From NCBI GenBank assembly GCA_023443285.1, contig JAEZVB010000013.1:1-49188 (forward strand): a DNA stretch of 49,188 nt, in the 5' to 3' direction. Below the pieces are notes generated by a model. The model was given only the letters and a program-made list of their open reading frames with translations. It did no database searches and was not told where the DNA came from. This document shows, piece after piece, positions 1 to 7,744 of this stretch; the first letter of the stretch is position 1; each line of letters begins with the position of its first letter. The stretch comes from Bacillota bacterium (lineage in GTDB: Bacteria > Bacillota > Negativicutes > Sporomusales > Sporomusaceae). Position numbers and translations under genes: made by a program.

Positions 1-63
1 AGCCTTAATACGTTCCCGTTCTTCTTCATAAATCCGCTGTTTCTCTTTGCGCGTCAGTGCCAC
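1..63 (-). CDS. N-terminus of a small charged protein, cut by the window edge
   Basis: The first 21 codons of a leftward gene leave the window at base 1. A GTG start at 61-63 follows a good ribosome site (AAAGGTGATC), and a consensus-like promoter lies upstream at 126-154. The visible residues (ALTRKEKQRIYEEERER) are almost all charged and should form an amphipathic helix, as in small cytosolic proteins. Too little is visible to name a family. Confidence 0.6.
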   Translation of the reverse strand, partial: MALTRKEKQRIYEEERERIKA

Positions 64-125
64 TAAAGATCACCTTTCTTTGATGGGTGTTTGCACAATA
101 AAATGTAAAATATTTCCATAATTAT

Positions 126-154
126 ATTATATAGATCCAAGCTATAGAATACAA
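126..154 (-). promoter_or_regulatory. sigma-A-type promoter for the leftward gene at the window edge
   Basis: Read leftward, a TTGTAT -35 box (149-154) is followed after 17 bases by a perfect TATAAT -10 box (126-131). The start codon at 63 lies about 55 bases beyond the expected transcription start. Confidence 0.6.
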
Positions 155-191
155 GCCTTACAGAGAATTTTTCCGGAAATTAAAGTTGAAA

Positions 192-416
192 TTATTCTGC
201 CGGGTCATTATCGGTAGGCAGCTTTGGTGCCGGGAAAGCGTCCCCTTTTTGCTCAAGTGTAGGCTGACGTCCGCCATTTTGTTGCGCCAGCAGATCAATA
301 ATCTGTTTGTTTTGAGCCACCAGAATGTTCTGGGTTCTGGCAATTTGTTCGAGCGGAGCAAGCGCCGCCTGAAGTTTTTCTACCAAGTACTTAATCATTT
401 TGTCATAAGATGCCAC
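192..416 (-). CDS. small hypothetical protein with coiled-coil-like N-terminus
   Basis: This gene encodes 74 residues from a GTG start, with AAAGGGGG about seven bases upstream. The first 45 residues have a heptad-like pattern rich in Leu, Ile, Ala and Gln, which suggests a short coiled coil. The last 25 residues are rich in Pro, Asp and Lys and are probably disordered. There is no signal peptide, membrane segment or cysteine. I do not recognise the family. It may be a small structural or regulatory protein that self-associates through the helix; nothing in the neighbourhood says more. The good ribosome site and biased composition support it being real. Confidence 0.55.
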   Translation of the reverse strand: MASYDKMIKYLVEKLQAALAPLEQIARTQNILVAQNKQIIDLLAQQNGGRQPTLEQKGDAFPAPKLPTDNDPAE

Positions 417-579
417 ATAAAAACCCCCTTTAAACTCTTGCTACAGTATATTGCCGGTGGGTTTGAAAGGTGTGTATGCAGGTAGCTTGTTTTCTTAAAT
501 AAAGGATTTTGGCTGTAGCCGGGAGAATTTCTAAAAAATTATTCTAAGAATAGGAAGAGTTTTGGTGGAGGAGAACAGG

Positions 580-1539
580 ATGAAACTTGGGGAATTGGTG
601 AAAAACCCGAAAGGCTTTAAGGTTGCAGGCATATACCGGGTCTCGCGGTTTGAGGTTAAAACAGCCAGAAATGGTAAGTCATACGGCGATTGCCTGATTG
701 GTGACTACAGTTTTGAGGTGCCGGCTAAGTATTGGGATATTCCCGGTGAGTGTGTGACACTGTTTCAGCAACAGACAATACTGCGGCTTGAAGCTACGTT
801 AGACTATTTTAAAGACAGTCCACAGCTAACGATAGACGGTGTTTATTTGCCGTTGCCGGAAGAAATTGACCAATCACTACAAAATCTAGGTATGCTGGCG
901 CCCAGGAAGATTGAAGATATGGTAAATGAGTTAGCCGATATTATTGCTCACGTCCAGCATGAAGGATTACGAGCATTATTAGTTGCTATGTTTGTTGACG
1001 ACAAAGAATTTGCCGGAAGGTTCAAGCGTCACCCCGGTGCTGTCAAGAACCATCACGCGTATATTGGTGGTTTGCTTGAACATACACTGGAGGTGGCGGT
1101 AGGAGCAATTGATCATTGCAACCGCAATAGCAAGATAAATAGGGACATTCTTGTTACCGCTGCTTTGGTTCACGATATTGGCAAGGTACAGGAGATTGAG
1201 GTGGATGCCTTTGGCATGGGAATTGGCTTTACCCGGGAAGGCAAGCTGCTAAGGCATATTTCGCTTGGCCTGGAGATGCTAGCGCCTGCCTGCCAGGCAG
1301 CGGGACTTGAAGGCGAAATTGCCCTAATGCTTAAACATTGTATTCTCTCTCACCATGGCCAAGCTGAGTGGGGAAGTCCGGTAGAGCCCATGTTCTTGGA
1401 AGCGGAATTGTTACATTATTTGGATAACCTCAGCGCCAAGACCGAGCAATTTTCCCGTGAGGCCGGAAGACTGGAGCCGGGTAGTTTTAACCGAAGCACT
1501 ACGCTTAGGCGGGAGATATACCGGCCTAGTCTAGAGTAA
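580..1539 (+). CDS. yhaM: 3'-5' exoribonuclease of the YhaM family
   Basis: YhaM-type enzymes are metal-dependent 3'-5' exonucleases that act on RNA and single-stranded DNA in the cytosol of Firmicutes. The first 95 or so residues form an OB-fold nucleic-acid domain (KVAGIYRVSRFEVKTARNGK). The second half is an HD domain: HHAYIGGLLEHT near residue 160 and the metal-binding VHDIGK near residue 198. Its 319 residues match the usual length of about 314. I take the ATG at 580, because GGTGGAGGAG lies at the right distance upstream; an in-frame TTG at 562 would put that ribosome site inside the gene. It appears to be transcribed alone. Family assignment is secure; substrate preference is not tested here. 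Confidence 0.88.
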   Translation: MKLGELVKNPKGFKVAGIYRVSRFEVKTARNGKSYGDCLIGDYSFEVPAKYWDIPGECVTLFQQQTILRLEATLDYFKDSPQLTIDGVYLPLPEEIDQSLQNLGMLAPRKIEDMVNELADIIAHVQHEGLRALLVAMFVDDKEFAGRFKRHPGAVKNHHAYIGGLLEHTLEVAVGAIDHCNRNSKINRDILVTAALVHDIGKVQEIEVDAFGMGIGFTREGKLLRHISLGLEMLAPACQAAGLEGEIALMLKHCILSHHGQAEWGSPVEPMFLEAELLHYLDNLSAKTEQFSREAGRLEPGSFNRSTTLRREIYRPSLE

Positions 1540-1586
1540 TCTTGTAATACAATACAGGTGCTCTAAAAAAAGATCAATCAGAAAAA

Positions 1587-1615
1587 TTGTATTTGTTCGC
1601 AAATAACGGTAAAAT
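1587..1615 (+). promoter_or_regulatory. promoter of the nuclease-fold gene
   Basis: TTGTAT (1587-1592) and TAAAAT (1610-1615) are separated by exactly 17 bases. The boxes lie where the longest open frame would otherwise begin, so they support a start further in, at 1638 or 1653. Confidence 0.55.
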
Positions 1616-1652
1616 AGATAATACGCAATTAATAAGTATGGTGGTGTTATTT

Positions 1653-2411
1653 TTGATAAGCCCAAATCTCTATCAGCAAGCTGTTCGCGAAATATATGAA
1701 GCCATTACCGGCGTAGATACCGTCAAAACCTGTAAGGCTCAATACAACGCGGTGATTGAAGGCAATACCTCAACCCATGAAGTCGATCTATACTGGGAAT
1801 TTACCGATGGGGATGTTACTTATAAGGTTATTATTCTCCCCAAAGAGCAGGCAACCTTGCCCGAATTATTTAGTTTTATGCGAACGCTCAGGGATATCCC
1901 TGGACTGGTCTTGGGGGTTGTTGTAACCCAGCCGGTGTACCAGAAAGATATAAAAGATATGGCGGCTAATGCTGGGATTTTGCTGTATGAAATGCCCCCA
2001 TCCACTGCTATTGATACCTGGGAAAAGCTTGTAAGTAATGTTCAAATTAATGTAGATAAAGCATGGGTAAAGGAAGCCAAGGAGCAGGCCGGTCTTGGTG
2101 ATGAGCCCATACAGATGAACTCTGAACCCAAGTATAGTTATCTTTATGATGAAGCAAGAAACTGCCTGGATACTGTTCAGGGGATTTTTGATCATTATGG
2201 CAACCAGGAAACAGTCGGTAACGGCGGTAAGCAAACCATCGTTCACTCCTTTGCGGCTCCAACATTTTTACAAACCAATCATGAATTGGTGCCATTTATC
2301 AAGTTAAATAATATAACCTTTGATCTTGAATCGGAGAAAGTCCAAAATCAAATCGGGGCAGGGATGCTTGCTAATATCCTTGACGTTACCCTGAAATATT
2401 TTGGTAAGTAG
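1653..2411 (+). CDS. restriction-endonuclease-fold (Mrr-like) protein
   Basis: About 252 residues. The opening (MISPNLYQQAVREIYEAI) leads to a segment with the spacing of a PD-(D/E)XK nuclease core: an acidic residue in HEVDLYWEF near residue 35, then YKVIILPKEQ near residue 52, where the usual E-x-K is degenerate. Mrr-type domains cut DNA; the weakened motif means catalysis is uncertain and the protein may only bind. The C-terminal third has no familiar motif. I chose TTG 1653 because GGTGGTG lies six bases upstream and a promoter ends near 1615; ATG 1638 is possible. It ends at a hairpin shared with the convergent next gene. No partner methylase is nearby. Confidence 0.5.
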   Translation: MISPNLYQQAVREIYEAITGVDTVKTCKAQYNAVIEGNTSTHEVDLYWEFTDGDVTYKVIILPKEQATLPELFSFMRTLRDIPGLVLGVVVTQPVYQKDIKDMAANAGILLYEMPPSTAIDTWEKLVSNVQINVDKAWVKEAKEQAGLGDEPIQMNSEPKYSYLYDEARNCLDTVQGIFDHYGNQETVGNGGKQTIVHSFAAPTFLQTNHELVPFIKLNNITFDLESEKVQNQIGAGMLANILDVTLKYFGK

Positions 2412-2426
2412 TTAAAGTAAATGAAA

Positions 2427-2459
2427 AGAAGTCCTGACATGTAAGCTGTCAGGACTTCT
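2427..2459. terminator. bidirectional intrinsic terminator
   Basis: A perfect 13-bp stem (AGAAGTCCTGACA) with a seven-base loop lies between two convergent genes. A T-rich tract follows it in the leftward direction (TTTTCATTT), so it works best for the leftward gene. Confidence 0.75.
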
Positions 2460-2468
2460 GCTATTAGG

Positions 2469-2804
2469 TTACATTTTATGTTCGCCAAAAGGAATGTTAA
2501 CAACTTTTTTGGCGCTGTCAGATAGCTCAATAGTAAACAGGAATGATTTTTTTTCGAAATGAGAATCACGGGGAGTACTATCAGGCCGGAGGATAATGGT
2601 TTTTATCGGTGAATGCTCTGTTAAATTAAGCGAAAGAGTGCGGTCTGATTTAATGATCATATGGTTATCTATGTTGACCAGCTCAATTGGTGACTTTTGC
2701 GTATTATGTATAGATTCCGACCAGATAATAGGGGCGATTTCAGCCGATGCCGGTGGGGTGGTCAGTGCCAGGAGCAAAATAAACAGAAACAATTGTTTTT
2801 TCAC
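2469..2804 (-). CDS. secreted hypothetical protein
   Basis: A 111-residue protein with a clear Sec signal peptide: KK, then the hydrophobic run LFLFILLLALTT, then PPASA-E as a signal peptidase I site near residue 21. The mature part is mostly beta-type sequence with no cysteines or known motif, so it should be a small exported protein of the cell envelope. The start is GTG with GGAGGG nine bases upstream. It stands alone, convergent with the gene at 1653 and divergent from dinB. I do not recognise a family. Confidence 0.65.
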   Translation of the reverse strand: MKKQLFLFILLLALTTPPASAEIAPIIWSESIHNTQKSPIELVNIDNHMIIKSDRTLSLNLTEHSPIKTIILRPDSTPRDSHFEKKSFLFTIELSDSAKKVVNIPFGEHKM

Positions 2805-2927
2805 AGTCAGTCCCTCCTTCTGTGATTGTTAGTGTAACATATATATAGCTGATTTAAAAGAGACTTTGGTCCTGGAACGGTAAGGAAAAAGTCAGGTACC
2901 AAAAATGTCCGGCACGGGAGCTAGTTA

Positions 2928-2956
2928 TTGCTTAACTGCCTGGTTTGATGTACAAT
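2928..2956 (+). promoter_or_regulatory. dinB promoter
   Basis: TTGCTT (2928-2933) and TACAAT (2951-2956) are spaced by 17 bases, so the expected transcription start falls at about 2963. The start codon of dinB is at 2998. Confidence 0.7.
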
Positions 2957-2962
2957 TTGCTT

Positions 2963-2976
2963 AGAACGTATGTTCC
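2963..2976. promoter_or_regulatory. LexA (SOS) operator
   Basis: AGAACGTATGTTCC contains the palindrome GAAC-N4-GTTC and agrees at 13 of 14 positions with the Gram-positive LexA box CGAACRNRYGTTYC. It covers the expected transcription start of dinB, so bound LexA would block initiation. Confidence 0.85.
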
Positions 2977-2997
2977 GAATGGGTGTGAGGTGAGACT

Positions 2998-4158
2998 ATG
3001 CAGCGGTGGATTATTCATATCGATATGGATGCGTTTTTTGCAGCGGTTGAGCAACGGGACAAGCCAGAACTGAAAGGTTGTCCGGTTATTATCGGCGGTA
3101 CTGGTATGCGGGGGGTTGTAGCTACTGCCTCTTATGAAGCGCGCAAGTTTGGCGTTCATTCAGCCATGTCATCTGTCGAGGCCAGACGGCGCTGCCCGCA
3201 AGGAATTTTTTTACCGGCTGATCATGAAAAATATAGCAAGGTTTCACAGGAGATATTGCAGATATTTGCTGACTTTTCACCATTGGTGGAGCCGCTGTCA
3301 CTTGATGAGGCTTTTCTAGATGTTACGGGCATGGAGGGTCTGTTTAGCAGCCCGGTCGAGATTGCCGTTAAAATTAAGGAGCGGATCAAAGCCGAACTCA
3401 ATCTTACAGCATCTGCCGGGGTGGCTCCGAATAAATTCTTAGCTAAACTGGCCTCCGATATGAAAAAACCGGACGGCTTAGTGCTTATACGGCCAGAAGA
3501 GATAGAGCGGATATTAGCTGATATTCCTGTTAGCCGGCTATGGGGAGTTGGCAAAACAACAGAACAGACGCTGGTTAAGCTAGGGCTAACGACCATTGGA
3601 AAACTGGCTAAGGCTGATATCGGGATGCTTGTTAAGTATTGCGGGCAAGTAGGGTATACTCTTCATCAACTGGCTAATGGCCAAGATGACAGGTCAGTGG
3701 AGCCTGAGTGGCAACCTAAGTCTATTGGTAAAGAGACTACTTTTGCTCAAGATATTACTGGCTTGGAAGACATCAAGACTGAGCTTTGGGCGCTGGTGGA
3801 AAAAGTAGGCTGGCGACTTAGGCGTCAGCAGATAAGTGGACGGACAATTACTGTTAAAATCCGGTTTGCTTCGTTTCGTACCATTACCCGCAGCCGAACC
3901 TTAGCGGTAGCCGTCAACCTTGACGACACCATTTACCAAATTGCCCAAGAGATTGTAAACCAGGTTGCGATAACCGAAGGAGTAAGGCTACTAGGGGTTA
4001 CGGTAAGTGGCTTATTGACCGCAGGTGGTCAAATGTCTCTATTTGACGAGGGAGAGGAAAAGGCGGCGGCAGTTGCAAAAGCCATTGACAGGGTAAAAGA
4101 GCGCTTTGGCGAAGCGGCTGTTACCCGCGGCCGGACGATGCAAGCGCGGCAACGGTAA
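2998..4158 (+). CDS. dinB: DNA polymerase IV (Y-family)
   Basis: An error-prone Y-family polymerase that copies past damaged template bases. The 386 residues carry the catalytic motifs IHIDMDAFFA near residue 6 and SLDEAFLDVT near residue 101. Helix-hairpin-helix text follows (VSRLWGVGKTTEQ), then the little-finger domain. QMSLF near residue 346, just before the C-terminus, is a beta-clamp binding motif. The ATG follows GTGAGGTGAG. A consensus LexA box sits between the promoter and the gene, so it should be induced by DNA damage. It is a single-gene unit. Length and motifs are complete and I see no sign of damage. Confidence 0.93.
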   Translation: MQRWIIHIDMDAFFAAVEQRDKPELKGCPVIIGGTGMRGVVATASYEARKFGVHSAMSSVEARRRCPQGIFLPADHEKYSKVSQEILQIFADFSPLVEPLSLDEAFLDVTGMEGLFSSPVEIAVKIKERIKAELNLTASAGVAPNKFLAKLASDMKKPDGLVLIRPEEIERILADIPVSRLWGVGKTTEQTLVKLGLTTIGKLAKADIGMLVKYCGQVGYTLHQLANGQDDRSVEPEWQPKSIGKETTFAQDITGLEDIKTELWALVEKVGWRLRRQQISGRTITVKIRFASFRTITRSRTLAVAVNLDDTIYQIAQEIVNQVAITEGVRLLGVTVSGLLTAGGQMSLFDEGEEKAAAVAKAIDRVKERFGEAAVTRGRTMQARQR

Positions 4159-4187
4159 TATACGTTGCAACGTTTAATCTGTAACAC

Positions 4188-4505
4188 TTATAACTGGGAA
4201 CGGCGACCCAAATCATGGCGAATTGTATCGGCAATTTGGGCGGACGTAAGGCCGGTAATATTGAGCCGGATAGTGGTCGGATGGTCAGCTGTGGTATAAT
4301 GGTAATTACCAATGCTAATATCCCCATGCTCAGGAGAAACAGTAATGCAGCAATCTGTATCAGGACGGTAGCTAGTATATAAATACGCGTCAATTGTTTG
4401 GCCAGCTCGGCTAAGGTATGTGCTGTCTACCACCCGGAAGCCCTGGGCGGAAAGCTCATTAGCTAATTTATCATTATAGTTGGCTAGTGCTATTGTTCTT
4501 GGCAT
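4188..4505 (-). CDS. UPF0180 family protein (YkuS-like)
   Basis: A 105-residue cytosolic protein. Its opening (MPRTIALANYNDKLANELSA, then GFRVVD) matches the small UPF0180/YkuS family of Firmicutes, whose function is unknown. The centre has a pair of cysteines (TDCCITVSPEHGD) and the C-terminus a helix (SAQIADTIRHDL). I start at 4505, where GAAAGGGTG gives a ribosome site; the 20 extra codons upstream lack one. It is divergent from the peptidase gene at 4588, so both promoters share the short 4506-4587 gap. Family membership is likely, function unknown. Confidence 0.65.
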   Translation of the reverse strand: MPRTIALANYNDKLANELSAQGFRVVDSTYLSRAGQTIDAYLYTSYRPDTDCCITVSPEHGDISIGNYHYTTADHPTTIRLNITGLTSAQIADTIRHDLGRRSQL

Positions 4506-4587
4506 GAGGAGCACCCTTTCTGAACATCCTAGAGCTATCTTCTTTAATATGACTGGGTGCAGCACTAAATATGCAGGAGGGATTCAA

Positions 4588-5715
4588 ATGATCAATCAGA
4601 AGCGAACACTTGACGAATTTTTTGAATTAGTACAAATTAAATGCTCTACCCGCGCTGAGCGGGAGGTGGCCGATGTCATTAAACGAAAACTGGCTGAGTT
4701 ACATATGGAGGTAACTGAAGATAATACCGGCAGTAAAATCGGCGGTAATTGCGGCAATGTGCTGGCTTTCCTTCCCGGAACAGCAGCCGGAGCGCCCAGC
4801 ATACTGTTTACTGCTCACCTGGATTGCGTAGAGCCTTGTGGCCATATTCAACCTATCTTAAAAGATGGAATTATTACATCTGCCGGTGATACTATCCTGG
4901 GGTCTGATGATAAATCTGGGGTAGTGGCAATCCTCGAAGCGCTGCGTGTTGTTAAAGAGCAGAACATTCCCCATGGCAACATCCAGATTGTGTTTACAGT
5001 GGCCGAAGAGGGCGGGCTTAACGGGTCGAAAAATATTGAGCCATCACTCTTGCAGGCAGATTTTGGGTATGCACTGGATTCCAGTGGTGTGCCGGGAGAG
5101 ATTGTCAACATGGCTCCTGGTCAGAATAAGCTGGTGATTACGGTTCATGGCAAGAAAGCGCATGCCGGTGTTGCTCCGGAAGAGGGCATCAACGCCATTG
5201 TTTTGGCAGGTAAGGCGCTAGCCAAGGTTAACGACGGACGAATTGACCCGGAAACAACCGCAAATATCGGGATTATCAAAGGTGGTTCAGCCACTAACAT
5301 CGTTCCTGACAAGGTTGAGATTTTAGCTGAAGCCCGTAGCCGCAACCAAGAAAAACTGGCTGCGCAGACTGAGCATATGCGGCAGGTATTTGAAGATACC
5401 ATTGCAGCCGCGGGCGGTAAAGCCGAAGTTGTTATCTCCAAAGAATATGACGCCTATGTCTTGCCGGAAACAGCGCCTGTGATTGCGTTGGCGTTTCAGG
5501 CTGCCGAAAGTATCGGTCTCAAAGCGGTTATTAAGGCTACCGGCGGCGGCAGTGATGCCAATTACTTCAATAGTTATGGTGTCCCAACGGCGGTACTGGG
5601 TACAGGCATGTCCAAGGTACATACCACCGACGAATTTATTAAAGAACAAGATTTATATAATATTGGTGAGCTGGCGCTGGCTATTATCAAGGCTGCCGGC
5701 CAGGCTAAGAAATAA
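4588..5715 (+). CDS. M20 family metallopeptidase (peptidase T-like)
   Basis: A cytosolic zinc aminopeptidase of the M20 clan, related to the PepT-like proteins of Bacillus (YqjE type), expected to release amino acids from small peptides. In 375 residues the metal-site motifs run in order: TAHLDCV (His and Asp), GSDDKSG (bridging Asp), AEEGG (catalytic Glu plus metal Glu), LDSSG and a C-terminal HTTDEF. The middle lid domain (HGKKAHAGVAPEEGINAI) carries the dimerisation His. The start at 4588 has AGGAGGG nine bases upstream; codons before it are non-coding. It is followed directly by a hairpin terminator, so it is probably transcribed alone. Confidence 0.82.
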   Translation: MINQKRTLDEFFELVQIKCSTRAEREVADVIKRKLAELHMEVTEDNTGSKIGGNCGNVLAFLPGTAAGAPSILFTAHLDCVEPCGHIQPILKDGIITSAGDTILGSDDKSGVVAILEALRVVKEQNIPHGNIQIVFTVAEEGGLNGSKNIEPSLLQADFGYALDSSGVPGEIVNMAPGQNKLVITVHGKKAHAGVAPEEGINAIVLAGKALAKVNDGRIDPETTANIGIIKGGSATNIVPDKVEILAEARSRNQEKLAAQTEHMRQVFEDTIAAAGGKAEVVISKEYDAYVLPETAPVIALAFQAAESIGLKAVIKATGGGSDANYFNSYGVPTAVLGTGMSKVHTTDEFIKEQDLYNIGELALAIIKAAGQAKK

Positions 5716-5740
5716 TAAGAGTATTTTTGGATGGGAAATT

Positions 5741-5776
5741 AAGCTAGCTATTGCTCGGCAGTAGCTAGCTTTTTAC
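5741..5776 (+). terminator. intrinsic terminator after the M20 peptidase
   Basis: Ten-base arms AAGCTAGCTA and TAGCTAGCTT (5741-5750, 5762-5771) are followed by more T's. The left arm overlaps the stop codon of the convergent esterase gene. Confidence 0.65.
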
Positions 5777-6521
5777 ATAGCCACTCGCGCGTAACTGTCA
5801 GCATTTCTGGAGTAACTTTATGCTCTGTAGCAGGATATGTAATTAAGGATATTGTCTCAGGAGAAATCTCCGCTACTTTATCATAGAAATTTTTTACTTC
5901 GTTACAATCAACATGCTTATCTTGCTCACCATTTTGTATCAGCAGATTTCTCCCATAAAATTTTTCCGGAAAATAATTGGGACTGTATTGCAGAGATAAC
6001 GCTTTGAGCTTTTTCAGGATTGCCTCATCGCGGTCAACGGAAAGCGGCTGAGGTACTTCTTGCGGAATATCTTCCCAGGTGGGACTGCCAATCAATGGAG
6101 CTGCAGCCTGGATTCTGGAATCGGTCATCATCGCCCGAAATGTTATGAAGCCACCCATAGAACAGCCAGTCATCCCAATCCGTTTTTTATCAATGAGATT
6201 GTTGTTTTCATAATAATTAATTAGCGTACTTACATCATCAGCACTATTTTTAATCAAGTTTCTGATCTCATATATGTTTATTTTTGAGTTTTTTATGGCG
6301 CAGCTTGCAAATGAAAGATCGTTTCTATCTCCATGACCGCGATTATCCATTGCAATAATGTAGAAGCCTTTATCCGCCAATTCCTGGACAAATTTCATGT
6401 CTTGAAAAAAATCATTCTTACTGCCGGAAAAACCATGAGAGAGTAGTAACAGAGGCATTTTTTCCTGCCCTGCTTTGTAGTATTCGATAATTGGAATATC
6501 CTGTACAACCTTTATGTTCAA
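5748..6521 (-). CDS. alpha/beta-hydrolase esterase (YitV-like)
   Basis: A 257-residue serine hydrolase of the prolyl-oligopeptidase-like alpha/beta fold, similar in length and layout to Bacillus YitV. LLLSHGFSGSKNDFF holds the oxyanion-hole turn near residue 27. GMTGCSMGGF near residue 117 is the nucleophile elbow (Ser in GCSMG). A late NGEQDKHV gives the likely acid and TEHKVTPEM near residue 237 the catalytic His. No signal peptide, so it is cytosolic. The start is TTG, with GGGAGGCG upstream and a promoter at 6553-6583. Substrate is not predictable; short esters or amides are typical. Confidence 0.78.
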   Translation of the reverse strand: MNIKVVQDIPIIEYYKAGQEKMPLLLLSHGFSGSKNDFFQDMKFVQELADKGFYIIAMDNRGHGDRNDLSFASCAIKNSKINIYEIRNLIKNSADDVSTLINYYENNNLIDKKRIGMTGCSMGGFITFRAMMTDSRIQAAAPLIGSPTWEDIPQEVPQPLSVDRDEAILKKLKALSLQYSPNYFPEKFYGRNLLIQNGEQDKHVDCNEVKNFYDKVAEISPETISLITYPATEHKVTPEMLTVTREWLCKKLATAEQ

Positions 6522-6552
6522 AATAATCGCCTCCCGTATTTAATAATTTTTT

Positions 6553-6583
6553 AGTATAAACTGTAAAGCCATAGACAGGTCAA
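6553..6583 (-). promoter_or_regulatory. promoter of the YitV-like gene
   Basis: Read leftward, TTGACC (6578-6583) precedes TATACT (6553-6558) with a 19-base spacer; an alternative TTTATA gives 17. The gene starts 32 bases further on. Confidence 0.5.
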
Positions 6584-6611
6584 TATCTGATTGCCTATTT
6601 GGGGCAAATGT

Positions 6612-6644
6612 AAAAACGAGATTGCCGCAAGCAATCTCGTTTTT
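6612..6644 (-). terminator. terminator of the polyphosphate-side leftward operon
   Basis: A perfect 14-bp stem (AAAAACGAGATTGC) with a five-base loop lies immediately beyond the stop codon of the YtpB-like gene. It ends in a run of T's in both directions. Confidence 0.85.
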
Positions 6645-6647
6645 GTA

Positions 6648-7718
6648 TCATAATTTATGCTTTTTTCGCAAGTAGCAGCACATCGTATACATTAGCCGGG
6701 GGTACCAGCCGGCTGCGACCAGCAGGCTGTCGCGTATAGCCTGTTGTGCCGGCGGCTTAGTTTTGGGATCAGACAGGTACATTGCCAACAAACCATCCAC
6801 CACGGTACGGGTAAATGCGGCCTCCGGCAGCAAACTGGCCTGAGAGCGGGCTTGCTGGACAAAGAGGGTAAGTCTTGCCTGCATTTCTTCGCGGCTGGCG
6901 TAATATGTGACAAAATTCAGGTCGCCGCCCTGGCGGTCCTCGGCTTCATCAATAAAGTAGTCAAGTAAAATATGGAGACCGTTAATCCAGGGGAAATAGG
7001 CATGCCCAATTTTTTCGGCTTCACTTGCTGCTAGGGTAGGATTATAGGCAGCGGCGCAGAGCATAAACATACCTAAGGTTGAACCGGTTGCTGCAGCAAA
7101 TTCCCAGGCGGTAATACCCGGATAGTAAGGCAGATGAGGATTGATCCAGGCTAACATTTTGCGTTCCCGCACTAATGGGTCAAGATGCTTGTAGGTTTGC
7201 AGTTCACTATATAATCCGGCCTGACGTAGCGCCTCGGCTTTAACAAGCTGGTAAGACGGGAGTTTGGCAATTTCTTTGCGGCAAGCTGCGACAAGGCTTT
7301 GCAAGTAGCCGCCATCCTCTTTATAAGGGTAGGCGGCATAGTAATCACTAAACGGCCTATCTGGGTCAAGGGCGTCAGTCATGGCTAGGTGCAGTTGTCG
7401 AAAAGCTGTTTCGTCGGCAATTCCGGCTCGGTCACAGAGGTTGTCAAGATAATCGCTGATGGTTTGTAGTGCGACTACCAGCCTAACGAAATCAGGCGTA
7501 TGTACGCCTGGGTACAGGCTATAGACACTGCCGCCCTGGCAATGGAATTTTTTTGTGGAGATACTGGCAAGGGCTTGCTCGGTTAACTCACGACTGCCAT
7601 GGGTGGCCGCATAATTTTTCCAGTGGCAAAGCTCAATGTCAACCAACGGAAATACCTTCCGCACAAATCTAACTAAAAGGATAAGATTTGAGGTGATAGC
7701 AGCCAGTGACGAAACCAT
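6648..7718 (-). CDS. ytpB: DUF2600 terpene synthase (tetraprenyl-beta-curcumene synthase, YtpB-like)
   Basis: YtpB cyclises tetraprenyl diphosphate to tetraprenyl-beta-curcumene, the precursor of the C35 terpenes (sporulenes) of bacilli. The 356 residues show the metal-binding aspartate helix DYLDNLCDR near residue 97 and a second conserved segment, GLHILLDYFIDEAEDRQGG, in the C-terminal half, both typical of DUF2600. I prefer ATG 7718 because AAAGGAGG lies five bases upstream; ATG 7742 lacks a comparable site. The gene ends at a strong terminator and lies directly downstream of ppx (stop at 7745), so the two are probably co-transcribed. Substrate is by family analogy only. Confidence 0.75.
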   Translation of the reverse strand: MVSSLAAITSNLILLVRFVRKVFPLVDIELCHWKNYAATHGSRELTEQALASISTKKFHCQGGSVYSLYPGVHTPDFVRLVVALQTISDYLDNLCDRAGIADETAFRQLHLAMTDALDPDRPFSDYYAAYPYKEDGGYLQSLVAACRKEIAKLPSYQLVKAEALRQAGLYSELQTYKHLDPLVRERKMLAWINPHLPYYPGITAWEFAAATGSTLGMFMLCAAAYNPTLAASEAEKIGHAYFPWINGLHILLDYFIDEAEDRQGGDLNFVTYYASREEMQARLTLFVQQARSQASLLPEAAFTRTVVDGLLAMYLSDPKTKPPAQQAIRDSLLVAAGWYPRLMYTMCCYLRKKHKL

Positions 7719-7744
7719 AGCAGCCTCCTTTGGACTTCGCATCC

